DNA from: JADLCX01 sp964630785
Lineage (GTDB): Bacteria; Planctomycetota; Phycisphaerae; Phycisphaerales; UBA1924
DNA length: 64,000 bases
Direction: 5' to 3'
Assembly: GCA_964630785.1 (NCBI GenBank)
Contig: CAZVZG010000009.1
Coordinates: 62,001 to 126,000 of the forward strand
The notes under the pieces were generated by a model that saw only the letters and a list, made by a program, of their open reading frames with translations, was not told the DNA's origin and did no database searches. The translations under genes and the position numbers were made by a program. Of this stretch, positions 15,365-23,896 are shown in pieces. Numbering within the stretch: the stretch's first letter is position 1; each line of letters begins with the position of its first letter.

Positions 15365-17359
15365 TTACACCTCTCCCTTGCTCTTCACCCCGCCGCGCGG
15401 GTCCTGCAGGGCAACGCCGAAGTCGTGGTATCCACGCATCCGCACGCCGAGCTGGCTGAAGTCCGCGTCGGAGGTCTCGATGGTCGGGGCCTCTTGCCCG
15501 TTGAGGAACGCCATCTCGATGACGGGCAGGTCGCTCGGGTCGGCGAGGAGGTACCACGCCTTGGCCGAGTTGCCGGTGTACAGGGCGTTGGACAGGTAGC
15601 GGCTGACCTCGATGCGGAACTTGCCCTGGTGCGGGTTGGCGACGGGGAACTTGGTGTTCGCCGTGGTGTCCCGCATCTCCACGCTCTTGTAGAGCTGCGT
15701 GCCCACCGCCGAGAGCGCCGTGGGAACGAGCAGGATCGACGGCATCACGCCCGTGGGCTTTCCGTCAGAATCCACCAGGTCCATGAACGTGACCTCGCCC
15801 TTGGTGAGGCCGTCGATGCCGAGCGCCGTGTCCGCGCCCGAGATGAAGTTCTTGTTGCCAGCGCTGAAGAACGCGGCGTTATTCATGAACGCCGCCCAGA
15901 AAACGTCGTTGATCTTGAGGCCTGAGCCGCGGCCGAGCTTGCGGGGCACGGTCGTGATCGCGCCCAGGTCGTCGTTGATGATGTCGCGGCGGTCGATCGC
16001 GAGCATCAGGCCGTAGGTGTCGGCCTTGTTGCTGTAGGTCTCCTCGCCCAGCGTCCCGTGCTTGAGCTCGCCGCCGGGAGCGACCTGTTCGTATTGGTCC
16101 TTGCCGACCAGCCGGTAGCTTGTGACCGTCTTGAAGTCCGAGACGTTGCGGACGGCGCAGATGCTCCTCCACACACGCTCGACGCTGAAGAAGCCCTCGA
16201 GCAAGAACTTGTTGGCGACGTTGGAGAGGATGCCCCCGACGTCGATGATGGTCATCCCCGCCTCGATGCCGCGTCCGAACGCGGCCTCGAGCACACGGCG
16301 GCTGTCGCGGAAGGTCCGGCCCGTGTAGCCGTTGGCGATGGCGGCCTCGATCAGCAGTTCCTGCAGGCCCAGCCCGCTCTGGAAGCGCTTGGCCGCGACC
16401 TCCAGCGCCTGGACCGAGCAGACCGTTTCGAGCCCTTCAAGCTTGGCGCTCTGGAAGCACGCGGCCTCCAGGACCTCGCTGGTGATGCTCGTGTCGGGTG
16501 CATGGATCGCCGGCGCCTTAGGGCGGCTGGCGCGGAGCACTTCGAGTTCCGTCCGCGTCGCGTCCCAGCCGTCGCGGATCGCCTGGGCCTCGATGTCGAG
16601 GTGCTTGCCGGCGCAGATCTTCCGCACCGCCGCGATACGGCTGGTCTCCGCGAGAGCCTCGGCGCGGAGCGCGGCAACGCCCGCCCCGGGCGCGGGATCG
16701 GCATCACCGCCGGCCAAACTGCCGTTACCACCCCCGCCCTGCTGGGCCGCGATGGAGGCGCTAGTGCGCCCATCGGCACCGAGGTCCACAAAGCTGATCT
16801 CGCCGAGCGTCGCCTTGCGGACGACGTTGATGGGGCCGGAGAACTCTAGCCCGTTCACAATCGCCTTCTGCGACTCGCGGATGAACTCGAACTCCTCGAC
16901 GCTGGCGCCTACCGAGGCCTGCCAGGGGAAGCCGTTCCGGGAGGACGCGACCACCTCGCGGGCGGTCGCCGTGTCGCGCGAGATCACGCCGGTGGCCACG
17001 AGCTGCCCGCCCTCGACCCGGATGGCATCCGTGTGCCCCACACCCGCGGCCGGATCATGAGCGAACCGGATCGGCCGGTTCTGCGAGGGCACCGAGAGCC
17101 CCGCGAGGTCGAGCACGACCGGGTGACGCCACCCGGCGACGCGCATCGCCCCGCCCGTATAGGCCAGCATCTTGAAGCGCGGGAGCGCCTTCTCGCCCTC
17201 CGTCCCGCCCGCGCCGGCGGCGATGGCGGTGATCTCCGCCGTGCCGGTCAGCGTGAGCGGAGACGTGCCCGCGGGTGCGGGATGGGTGGCGGCGGCCTCA
17301 AGCCACAGATGCTTTGGCGCGAGACGGGTCTTCGGAGCGGTCGGGGTCTTCGTTGCCAT
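15365..17359 (-). CDS. Prohead protease-major capsid fusion protein
   Basis: The protein has 664 aa and combines two functions usually split in two genes. Residues about 75-180 hold the maturation-protease-like part ('RPIRFAHDPAAGVGHTDAIR', then 'FPWQASVGASVEEFEFI'). Residues about 380-664 are a Mu-GpT-like major capsid domain ('GLQELLIEAAIANGYTGRTF', 'SVEMRDTTANTKFPVANPH', and a final 'GVRMRGYHDFGVAL'). A Gly/Ala-rich linker near 215-235 joins them. Self-cleavage during assembly would release the capsid subunit, which is inference. The start at 17359 overlaps the end of the portal gene by 62 nt, so translation is likely coupled. Confidence 0.82.
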   Translation of the reverse strand: MATKTPTAPKTRLAPKHLWLEAAATHPAPAGTSPLTLTGTAEITAIAAGAGGTEGEKALPRFKMLAYTGGAMRVAGWRHPVVLDLAGLSVPSQNRPIRFAHDPAAGVGHTDAIRVEGGQLVATGVISRDTATAREVVASSRNGFPWQASVGASVEEFEFIRESQKAIVNGLEFSGPINVVRKATLGEISFVDLGADGRTSASIAAQQGGGGNGSLAGGDADPAPGAGVAALRAEALAETSRIAAVRKICAGKHLDIEAQAIRDGWDATRTELEVLRASRPKAPAIHAPDTSITSEVLEAACFQSAKLEGLETVCSVQALEVAAKRFQSGLGLQELLIEAAIANGYTGRTFRDSRRVLEAAFGRGIEAGMTIIDVGGILSNVANKFLLEGFFSVERVWRSICAVRNVSDFKTVTSYRLVGKDQYEQVAPGGELKHGTLGEETYSNKADTYGLMLAIDRRDIINDDLGAITTVPRKLGRGSGLKINDVFWAAFMNNAAFFSAGNKNFISGADTALGIDGLTKGEVTFMDLVDSDGKPTGVMPSILLVPTALSAVGTQLYKSVEMRDTTANTKFPVANPHQGKFRIEVSRYLSNALYTGNSAKAWYLLADPSDLPVIEMAFLNGQEAPTIETSDADFSQLGVRMRGYHDFGVALQDPRGGVKSKGEV

Positions 17360-18836
17360 CGGTGTCGTCCTCTTGAGGTGCGGGCGGCGTGCCCGTCGGG
17401 TTCGTCGGAGTCGGGGACAGGCCGAGTTCGTCCATGAGCGCCCGTTCCTTGGCGCGCTGGCGGAGCTCCTGCTCCCAGTCGCGTCCCTGGCGGGCGTACT
17501 CGGCGGCGAGTGTGGTGGTGTGGTTGGCCAGGCGCGTGGCCTGGGCGGTCGCTTCCTTGGCGGGGTCGACGTGCTCGACGCCATCCCAGAACCACGCGTG
17601 CGTGGGCAGGAGAGCGCCTCGCTGCCGCATCGATTGCGGGAGCAACCCTTCGACCAGCACGGCCTCGTTGAGCCAGGCGGTGAGGATGCGGTCCAGCACG
17701 GCGAGCTGCAGGTGGTGCTGATCGACGCGTAGGCTCTTGAAGTACACCTGGTGGTCCAGGCGGCCGCTGGCGTAGTTGTAACCGGAGGAGTTCCCCGCCG
17801 CGACGTTGAACGGCATGTTCAGGCAGCGGGCGATCTCGTTGAGGATCTCGCGCTTGAACTCGCCAAAGGTCGTGGTCGGCTGCTCGGCGTGGACCTGCCC
17901 GAGCTTCCAGCCGCCGGGGAGAACCGTGGCGAGGCGCTGCTCGAGCTCGACCTCGTCCATCGGCTCGAGCGGATCGGCCTCGCCGTTGGGGGGAGCATCG
18001 GTGTAGATGACGGCGGCGAAGTTGGCGGCGGTCTCGGCGGCGGCGATGGTCGCCAGCGTGTACCGGCGAAGCTGCGCGAACAGCGGGAGCGCCGGCGTGA
18101 TGTCGGGAATGCCGCGGAGCTGGCCCGGCCGATCGGCGCGGAAGTAGTGCACCACGGCCGACGCGGCGTACGTGTCGTACGCGGTGAGATCGTCGATCGG
18201 GGCGCGGAGGAGGCCGCTGTCGCCCGGGTGCCGCTTGAGCACGCGGTACGCCGACGGGTTGCCCCACTGGTCGAGGACAATCCCATCGACCTCGTCCGAG
18301 CGACCGCGCCGCAGAAGCGGCGTGCAAACCTGGTCCGCCTCGATGAGCTTGAGATCCAGCGAGACCGGAGATCCGATCGCCGGATTGCTGACCAAGAGCG
18401 CGAAGGCCTCGCCGCTCTCGGCCCGTGCCAGCCGCATCGTCCGGAGCTTGCCCGCCAGATCTACGGCCCGCGACCACTGCTCGAACGCGTCCTCGATCCG
18501 GGCGTTCGCTTCGGCATCCTCGGTCAGCATTTGCAGCCGGGGACCGGTGCCGATGGTGTCGTTGGCGAGCGTGAGGACGATGCCCTTGGCGTAGGAGTTG
18601 TTGGCAACCTCGTACCGGGCGCGGTTGCGGAGGATCCGCCGCACCTCGGGGTTCACCGCGGCGTTGGGCGAGAGACCGTCCGCGTTCGCCCAGTGTTTGC
18701 GGTTGTCGGGCGTGGTCTGCGCCGAATCGAACTTCGCTACCACGAACCGCCGCCCACGTCCGCCGCGCGAAGCGTCCGTGCTCCGCTCGGCAGCGCGGCC
18801 GTTTCGATTCAGGAGGTTGGCGATGGTCTTGAGCAT
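17298..18836 (-). CDS. Lambda-type phage portal protein
   Basis: This 512-aa protein forms the dodecameric DNA channel at one capsid vertex in related phages. The region 'NPEVRRILRNRARYEVANNS' with 'GIVLTLANDTIGTGPRLQML' (residues 63-105) and 'YFRADRPGQLRGIPDITPAL' (about 230-250) are hallmarks of the lambda gpB-like portal family. The C-terminus is an acidic Pro-rich tail ('QEDDTDGNEDPDRSEDPSR'). It lies directly upstream of the protease-capsid gene and downstream of a small connector-like gene. Confidence 0.88.
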   Translation of the reverse strand: MLKTIANLLNRNGRAAERSTDASRGGRGRRFVVAKFDSAQTTPDNRKHWANADGLSPNAAVNPEVRRILRNRARYEVANNSYAKGIVLTLANDTIGTGPRLQMLTEDAEANARIEDAFEQWSRAVDLAGKLRTMRLARAESGEAFALLVSNPAIGSPVSLDLKLIEADQVCTPLLRRGRSDEVDGIVLDQWGNPSAYRVLKRHPGDSGLLRAPIDDLTAYDTYAASAVVHYFRADRPGQLRGIPDITPALPLFAQLRRYTLATIAAAETAANFAAVIYTDAPPNGEADPLEPMDEVELEQRLATVLPGGWKLGQVHAEQPTTTFGEFKREILNEIARCLNMPFNVAAGNSSGYNYASGRLDHQVYFKSLRVDQHHLQLAVLDRILTAWLNEAVLVEGLLPQSMRQRGALLPTHAWFWDGVEHVDPAKEATAQATRLANHTTTLAAEYARQGRDWEQELRQRAKERALMDELGLSPTPTNPTGTPPAPQEDDTDGNEDPDRSEDPSRAKASVA

Positions 18837-18845
18837 GGGTGCGGT

Positions 18846-19046
18846 TCAGACGGAGCCGGGCGGAACGATCTTGGCGAACTTGATGCCGAGGCCGGGCTTC
18901 CTCGCGGCGTCCTTGGACGCGAGGTAGCGGTCGGCCTCGATCTGGTCCTTCAGCGGGTGCTGCTCGACGGACTGACCGTCCACCGCCGCCTTCGCGGGCT
19001 GCGACGCGTTGTCGCGGATGGCCTGCTCAAGTTCGGGGTCGGGCAT
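18846..19046 (-). CDS. Small phage head-tail connector-like protein
   Basis: This is a 66-aa protein ('MPDPELEQAIRDNASQ', then 'VEQHPLKDQIEADRYLASK' and 'GIKFAKIVPPGSV') of a kind often found between terminase and portal genes, in the place of lambda gpW. The ribosome site is 'CCGGAG'. It ends 9 nt before the portal gene. A 126-nt gap upstream contains the first copy of the repeated 30-bp motif, which ends 43 nt before this ATG, so a promoter may start here. Confidence 0.65.
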   Translation of the reverse strand: MPDPELEQAIRDNASQPAKAAVDGQSVEQHPLKDQIEADRYLASKDAARKPGLGIKFAKIVPPGSV

Positions 19047-19089
19047 GGGGGCACTCCGGAGGGCCGCATCGAACGGCCCCACATGGGCT

Positions 19090-19119
19090 CCCTATGCAGC
19101 GGCCGAGTGATCTGCCCGC
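19090..19119 (-). promoter_or_regulatory. Copy 1 of a 30-bp repeated motif, candidate phage promoter
   Basis: Read on the minus strand the site is 'GCGGGCA', 15 nt, 'GCATAGGG', followed by 'AGC'. The same two blocks with the same 15-nt spacing occur at 32769-32798 and 55809-55838. It lies in the 126-nt gap before the small connector-like gene. Two boxes one and a half helical turns apart would suit a sigma-dependent promoter; activity is inferred. Confidence 0.45.
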
Positions 19120-19172
19120 TGCGCGGCACCGATGGCCCGGTTTGTTCCACCGGTAGAACCTGGACGACCGTG

Positions 19173-19361
19173 TCAGGCTCCCAGTCGCTCGGAGGTCGTG
19201 ACTCGACGACCGCAATGGCGGCACTGCCGGCGCCGGCGGATCGTGCCCATGAACGTCGCTCGCGTGTACAGCACCTCGAAGTGACGGCACCCGCAGGTGG
19301 GACACGCAAGCCCTTTCGGTTTGCCATCAGCCGCTGGCTTTGCGGTCGGTGTGCGCTTCAT
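19173..19361 (-). CDS. Small zinc-ribbon phage protein
   Basis: The 62-aa protein has a basic Lys/Pro-rich N-terminus followed by a four-cysteine zinc ribbon ('CPTCGC' and 'CRHCGR', about residues 20-51), similar to ribbons of NrdR and transcription factors. Its ATG overlaps the terminase stop as ATGA. It could be a DNA-binding cofactor of packaging or a late regulator; neither is shown. Confidence 0.65.
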   Translation of the reverse strand: MKRTPTAKPAADGKPKGLACPTCGCRHFEVLYTRATFMGTIRRRRQCRHCGRRVTTSERLGA

Positions 19362-21658
19362 CGCGGCCGCTCCTTCAGCGCCGAGAGTTTCAGACGCGGT
19401 CGGGCCGCCACCTTCTGATCGGTGCCGAAGAGCACCGCACCCTGCATGGACGCCGCGACTGCACAGCCCACCAATCCGTCCAGCCAGTGGTTGTCGAGCC
19501 CATCGACCCGCAGCTTCCACTCGTCGACCGTGCGGCCGCGTCCCTCGGTGCGAACGCGGTACTCGCTGGTCAGGTGCTCTGCCAGCAGCCGGTGATGCTC
19601 GGGCCGCTGCCCGAAGAGCGACAGGCCGCCGGGATCGCCCATCGGCACGCTCAGCCGGGCATGCACGAACGACTTCCAGAAGTTCGTGTCGAAGAGCACG
19701 TGCCGCACGGCCCGCTTGCCGGTGACGACGGGCACGCGCCAGTTCAGCCCGATGCGCTCGCCGCGCTTGCGCTTGTAGTCGCTGAACGGCACGCTGCTCG
19801 CTCCGACATACCGACCGTGGCTCGGCGTGAGCACGCTGGCGTGCGGGCTCTGGCGGCAGAACTGGTACACCACATCTGTGGAGGAGCCCCAGTTGGCGTC
19901 AATCAGGCAGCGGTCAATCCGGACCATCGCGCCGTCGTCGCGCCGCCATTCGCGGCCGACCGTTCCCTCGATCAGCCGCTCGAGCCCGCCGTAGATCGCG
20001 CCCTCCACACCGGCGCGAGGGGAAGCGGAACCGAGCGTGCGTTTGAGGTCGCGGAGCGTGAAGTATGCCCCAGAAGGGGTCTTCTGATCCGGCTCCGTGC
20101 CATACTCGATGACGGAGCCGGTGAAGTCATCCTCCCAGGCCGCAACGACGTAGAACAGGGCCTTGCCCTGCACGTCCACAAACATCGTCAGGTGTGAACA
20201 GCCCAGGGGCACCAGGCCGCGGGCATGCCCGTTGACACGCGCGGCGATCTGGTCGGCGCTGAGCAGGTCGTCGGCAACTTCGATCTCGGGCAGCGGCTCG
20301 TTCTGGTACTCGGCAAAGAACGCGGCCTCATTCTGCAGACGCAGGTTCATCGCGTGCTGCACGGCCGACAGCTCGTCGTGGTTGAATCGCTCAGGCCAGG
20401 CAATCGCCGCGCCGGCATCCATCTCCGCCCGGTTGGCCTTGTAGAACGCCGTCGCTTCCGCGCCACCCCGGTCTGCCTTGAGTCCCTCGGCCCGCAGGCG
20501 GGCGTACTCAGCCCACAGTCGGTCTGCCGTGGGGAACGAGTACACCATCTTCGTCCGTTCGCCCTGCCACTGCGGGTGCTTGTCCCGATCGAGGATGCGA
20601 TCGGCCAGGTCGTCCGGGCGGACCACCGTCAGCGTCATGAGCCCGGCGATCTTCCTGCCCGGGCCCGCCAGGCCCAGGATTGCTCCGGCGAGGATGCGCT
20701 CGCGGTTCGCGCACTGCGACGGGGAGCGGGCGCTTTCGTCGGTCTGCGGGTCATCGATGAGTACGAGCGAGGGTCGAACGCTCACGCCGTCGACCCGCTT
20801 GTGCTTCATGCCGCGGATGCGGCCGGTGATTCCCGCGACACGGATGATGGCGCCCGATGCCACGGACCCGGCAATAGTCGGGAGGATGATCTCCCTTGCC
20901 GTCCAGCCGATGTGCGTCTGTCGGCCCTGGTAGAGCTGGCCCGAGGCTCGCTGGTGGATGCCCTCCAAGGACCGGATCGGGTGGCAGACCTCGGGGAAGT
21001 CGCCGCCGAGGATCTCGCTGTTCTCCAACTCTGCCTTGATCGAATCGAGCATCCCCGCGGCGTGCTCCTCATCGGAGCCGATGAGCGCGACGAACTCCCG
21101 GTGGCCGTAGAGCATCGCCCAGAGGCACGCGACCTCGCACAGACTGGTCTTGCCGCTTCCGCGCGGCATCGCCATCGCGAAGAGCCCGCCCTCGAGCACC
21201 GCCTGTTCAATCTTCGCGATGACCTTCAGGTGGTCGTCCGACCACTTGAGGTGGAACGTCTGCCCGAAGTACGTCTCGCAGAAGTACCGAAAGTCCTTCG
21301 CGGCCCGCGCCCTCCGAGCGGGGTCGGCGATCGCAGGCAGATCGCCGATGTCGCGCCCCGACAGCGAGAGCATGGCGTTGCGGAGCCGGGCCCGCTCCTT
21401 CATCGCCTCGTAACCGGTGAGCCCCTCCGGCTGACGGGCCGCCTCGGCGAACGCCTCGTGCCGCGTCGCCACCAGCCAAGCGACGTAGCGGAACAGATCG
21501 ACCCGGCCCGCATCGCCGTCGGCGGCAACACGGAACCCCGCGCGCGTACGGTGACGATGCAGTTGCCGCTCGCTGATCACCTCACCCAGCGGCGTGCTGT
21601 TGAGGAGCCGCGCGAGCTCTCCCGGCTTGAGTTGGCGTGGGTCAATCGCCACCACCAC
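19358..21658 (-). CDS. Terminase large subunit (GpA-like)
   Basis: The 766-aa protein is the DNA packaging motor. The N-terminal 130 residues form an accessory helical domain ('GEVISERQLHRHRTRAGFRV', 'RYVAWLVATRHEAF'). The ATPase has Walker A 'AMPRGSGKTSLCE' near residues 157-169, 'VALIGSDEEHAAGMLDSIKA', and Walker B 'SLVLIDDPQTDESARS' near 297. The C-terminal nuclease part carries Asp residues in 'LTMFVDVQGKALFYVVAAWE' and 'DANWGSSTDVV'. The start is GTG; three GTG codons in a row (21652-21658) make the exact one uncertain. It overlaps the small subunit gene by 17 nt. Confidence 0.88.
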   Translation of the reverse strand: MVVAIDPRQLKPGELARLLNSTPLGEVISERQLHRHRTRAGFRVAADGDAGRVDLFRYVAWLVATRHEAFAEAARQPEGLTGYEAMKERARLRNAMLSLSGRDIGDLPAIADPARRARAAKDFRYFCETYFGQTFHLKWSDDHLKVIAKIEQAVLEGGLFAMAMPRGSGKTSLCEVACLWAMLYGHREFVALIGSDEEHAAGMLDSIKAELENSEILGGDFPEVCHPIRSLEGIHQRASGQLYQGRQTHIGWTAREIILPTIAGSVASGAIIRVAGITGRIRGMKHKRVDGVSVRPSLVLIDDPQTDESARSPSQCANRERILAGAILGLAGPGRKIAGLMTLTVVRPDDLADRILDRDKHPQWQGERTKMVYSFPTADRLWAEYARLRAEGLKADRGGAEATAFYKANRAEMDAGAAIAWPERFNHDELSAVQHAMNLRLQNEAAFFAEYQNEPLPEIEVADDLLSADQIAARVNGHARGLVPLGCSHLTMFVDVQGKALFYVVAAWEDDFTGSVIEYGTEPDQKTPSGAYFTLRDLKRTLGSASPRAGVEGAIYGGLERLIEGTVGREWRRDDGAMVRIDRCLIDANWGSSTDVVYQFCRQSPHASVLTPSHGRYVGASSVPFSDYKRKRGERIGLNWRVPVVTGKRAVRHVLFDTNFWKSFVHARLSVPMGDPGGLSLFGQRPEHHRLLAEHLTSEYRVRTEGRGRTVDEWKLRVDGLDNHWLDGLVGCAVAASMQGAVLFGTDQKVAARPRLKLSALKERPR

Positions 21659-21923
21659 CCCCTCGCCCCTCGGCCTGCGCGTTCATCTCCCGCACGAGCC
21701 ATGCGGAGTAGTGCACGAGATTGATCGTTCCGTCCGCGTTCGTCGGCGCGCCCGCGTCGAGATCTGCGCGGAGCATCTCCTCCGTCACGGCCTTCCCGCC
21801 CAGACGTGTGAGCACCCGCGCGGCATCGGTCACCGGCAGCGCGCCCGGGTTCAGCCGGGACATCCCCTGCCCGGCGGCATGTGCGGCATGGGGCTCGGGA
21901 CTAGGCGCGTGTTCGGGAGTCAT
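21642..21923 (-). CDS. Putative terminase small subunit/DNA-packaging recognition protein
   Basis: This 93-aa protein opens the late operon. It contains a winged-helix-like stretch 'VTDAARVLTRLGGKAVTEEM' with 'LVHYSAWLVREMNAQ', which echoes the N-terminal domain of the adjacent large terminase ('VDLFRYVAWLVATRH'). A small DNA-binding protein before the large terminase is normally the small subunit, which selects the packaging site. The assignment rests on position and this pattern. Confidence 0.55.
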   Translation of the reverse strand: MTPEHAPSPEPHAAHAAGQGMSRLNPGALPVTDAARVLTRLGGKAVTEEMLRADLDAGAPTNADGTINLVHYSAWLVREMNAQAEGRGGGGGD

Positions 21924-21943
21924 CGCGGACCTCGCGCGCGGAG

Positions 21944-21975
21944 TTGCCCACATGCGGCGCGAACTTGCCCACATG
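21944..21975. repeat. Tandem 11-bp direct repeats between divergent operons
   Basis: 'TTGCCCACATG' occurs at 21944-21954 and 21965-21975, exactly 21 bp apart, so both face the same side of the helix. They lie 21 nt before the small-terminase gene and about 107 nt before the rightward genes. This could be an operator for the late operon or a packaging recognition site. Confidence 0.5.
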
Positions 21976-22081
21976 TCGCCGAATGACGGCGAAACCGCTG
22001 CGGTTTGCCTTGCCTCGTGGCGGATGTCATGGCTTCATGTGTCACAACGCGGGTCGCAGGCCCGCGACGGAGACCACGACG

Positions 22082-22402
22082 ATGAACGCCCCGCAGAACA
22101 GCAAGAAGAACGCCAGGCCGAGCCTCGACGGGATCAGCAAGCAGAAGTCGCTCGAGGCCGAGATGGAATGGGCCAAGGTCGAGTTGCTGCTCGAAACGCT
22201 CAACACCCGCAAGAGCGACAGCCTCGACTTCCACGAGATCCCGGTCTGGTCGATCCGCGACCTGGTCCGCCACGCCTTCGAGACCGGATACCACGAAGGC
22301 CTGCACACCGGCTACCGCCAAGGCCGGAGCGACGCGGCACGGGAGGCCGCCCGCGAGGAGGCCCCGACAGGCCCGCGAAATCCTGAACTGCCCGCCCCCT
22401 GA
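22082..22402 (+). CDS. Small phage protein, unrecognised
   Basis: This 106-aa, strongly charged helical protein starts 'MNAPQNSKKNARPSLDGI' and contains 'ELLLETLNTRKSDSLDF' and 'HAFETGYHEGLHTGYRQG'. The latter is a His/Gly/Tyr-rich pattern seen in small phage proteins of unknown role. It is the first of six rightward genes and is followed directly by a hairpin terminator. Confidence 0.6.
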   Translation: MNAPQNSKKNARPSLDGISKQKSLEAEMEWAKVELLLETLNTRKSDSLDFHEIPVWSIRDLVRHAFETGYHEGLHTGYRQGRSDAAREAAREEAPTGPRNPELPAP

Positions 22403-22430
22403 AGCCCGCGAAATGCGGGCTTCGTTGTTT
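22402..22430 (+). terminator. Rho-independent terminator-like hairpin
   Basis: The arms 'AAGCCCGC' (22402-22409) and 'GCGGGCTT' (22415-22422) enclose a 5-nt loop and are followed by 'CGTTGTTT'. The hairpin overlaps the stop codon of the preceding gene. Confidence 0.65.
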
Positions 22431-22462
22431 ACCAGAGCACCCCATCGCATAGGAGCACATAG

Positions 22463-22732
22463 ATGAACGCACGCAAGCACAACCCGAAGCCGTCCCCCCC
22501 GCAACCCACCGCCGCCGAGATGTACGCCTCCCGGCGCAACGACATCGCACGCCTGCTCGACGTCCTCCAGATGGAACTGGACAAGCACGCCGACCGCGCC
22601 AAGGCCGACGCGCGGAACTGGGGGCTGACGGGCGACCTCGGGAAGGTCCGCGAAGACCTGATCAACCTGGTCGGGTTCATGAGCGGAATGGACCCCGAGC
22701 AGGTCATCGAGTTCCTGAACGACGCCGAGTGA
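22463..22732 (+). CDS. Small phage protein, unrecognised
   Basis: The 89-aa protein begins 'MNARKHNPKPSPPQPTAA' and continues as a helix ('ASRRNDIARLLDVLQMELD'). It ends in 'FMSGMDPEQVIEFLNDAE'. No family recognised. An 'AGGAGCACATAG' ribosome site precedes the ATG. It is followed after 15 nt by the next gene of the same short operon. Confidence 0.6.
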   Translation: MNARKHNPKPSPPQPTAAEMYASRRNDIARLLDVLQMELDKHADRAKADARNWGLTGDLGKVREDLINLVGFMSGMDPEQVIEFLNDAE

Positions 22733-22747
22733 ACAAGGAGCACACCC

Positions 22748-23032
22748 ATGAACATCAAACGCATCGTGATCGAGGGGGCCGACGAGAGCGTGAAGATCTC
22801 CCGCACCGACGCGGGAGCGCAGATCAGCGTCGAACGCTTCACCCGCCGCGACGGAGTGCACGACCACATCATCGCGGAGTTCGACCGCGATGAGCCGCGC
22901 GAGCAGCGCTACGCGAAGGCCCTGGAGGTCGCCAAGTTCGTGTACGGCAAAGACCGCCACGGCCGGGCCGCCGCCACCAACTCGATGGTCCACGACGTGC
23001 TCAACGAGATCGAGCGTGTCGCGGGCTGTTGA
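22748..23032 (+). CDS. Small phage protein, unrecognised
   Basis: This 94-aa protein ('MNIKRIVIEGADESVKIS') has an N-terminal beta-type half and a helical C-terminal half ('AKALEVAKFVYGKDRHGR'). The ribosome site is 'AAGGAG'. No domain recognised; it belongs to the rightward cluster of small genes that lies between the late operon and the replication operon. Confidence 0.6.
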   Translation: MNIKRIVIEGADESVKISRTDAGAQISVERFTRRDGVHDHIIAEFDRDEPREQRYAKALEVAKFVYGKDRHGRAAATNSMVHDVLNEIERVAGC

Positions 23033-23125
23033 TCCAACCCACGCGGCGTCGCGGGGAACCGCGCCGGCCCCGATTTCCCGCCGCAGCGTGCGGCGGGGTT
23101 CCGCACCACCGTTCCGGAGATGACC

Positions 23126-23581
23126 ATGAGTACGAAGACCAAGAAGAGCCCGAAGGCCCGCACGCCCGCAAAGTCCAAGAGCGCCGCCCGCGCCGATGGG
23201 GCGGCCAAGACCGAGCGGGCCCGCAAGGAGGCGCTCGCCGAGATCCAGGATCGCCTCGACGGCAAGGCACCCGCGGCCGCCCCGGCCAAGGCCAAGGGCG
23301 CCAAGACCCCGAAGGCCCCGAAGCCGCCGAAGGAGAGGAAGCCCAAGCGCGTCAGCGCCCTGGACGCGGCGTCGACGGTGGTCGCGGGCGCGGACAAGCC
23401 CATGCGGGCCAAGGAGATGATCGCGGAGATGGAGGCCAAGGGCCTCTGGAAGAGCCCGGGCGGCAAGACGCCCGAGGCGACGCTCTATGCCGCCATCATC
23501 CGCGAGATCGCCGCCAAGGGCGACAAGGCTCGGTTCAAGAAGCACGACAAGGGCCAGTTCGTGGCCGGGAAGGGGGCCTGA
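23126..23581 (+). CDS. HARE-HTH domain protein
   Basis: The protein has 151 aa from the ATG at 23126, which has 'CCGGAG' at the right distance; an ATG 6 nt upstream is too close to it. Residues 1-75 are Lys/Ala/Pro-rich and probably disordered. Residues about 78-150 form a winged-helix HARE-HTH domain ('VSALDAASTVVAGADKPM', 'MIAEMEAKGLWKSPGGKTP', 'LYAAIIREIAAKG', ending 'FKKHDKGQFVA'). Such domains occur in RpoE-delta-like and restriction-associated proteins and bind DNA. A phage transcription or chromatin-like role is inferred. Confidence 0.75.
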   Translation: MSTKTKKSPKARTPAKSKSAARADGAAKTERARKEALAEIQDRLDGKAPAAAPAKAKGAKTPKAPKPPKERKPKRVSALDAASTVVAGADKPMRAKEMIAEMEAKGLWKSPGGKTPEATLYAAIIREIAAKGDKARFKKHDKGQFVAGKGA

Positions 23582-23584
23582 CCC

Positions 23585-23893
23585 ATGTTGACCGTCAAGG
23601 AGTTGTTCGAGGCGCTGCAGGGGCTCGACCCCAACGCGCAGGTCGTCGTCGGCATCATCAATGGCCCCAGGTTCAGCGCGGCCTACGCCGAACAGCGTGT
23701 TTGCGCGAAGGCGGATGTTGACAAGGTCCACCGCGTGACGCTGCGTGAGGCCACGGCGCCGGTGCTCTTCCTCTGCTGCTACGAGCAGCCGCGCCCGTGG
23801 GAGGGCCAGCAGCCCACGCTGAATCCGGACGGCACCGCGACATTGCGGTACGACCCTGAGGACGATAACCCCAACCCGAGAAAGGAGGCATGA
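23585..23893 (+). CDS. Small phage protein, unrecognised
   Basis: The 102-aa protein begins 'MLTVKELFEALQGLDPNA', like a small acidic-helix fold, and has three Cys residues in the central part ('VLFLCCYEQPRPWEG'). It follows the HARE-HTH gene by 3 nt and precedes the next gene by 3 nt, so the three are one transcription unit. No family recognised. Confidence 0.55.
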   Translation: MLTVKELFEALQGLDPNAQVVVGIINGPRFSAAYAEQRVCAKADVDKVHRVTLREATAPVLFLCCYEQPRPWEGQQPTLNPDGTATLRYDPEDDNPNPRKEA

Positions 23894-23896
23894 CCC

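Noticed and set aside
22415..22455. A fourth copy of the repeated motif ('GCGGGC' ... 'GCATAGG')
   Set aside because: The spacing is 28 nt or more rather than 15, and its first block belongs to a terminator hairpin.
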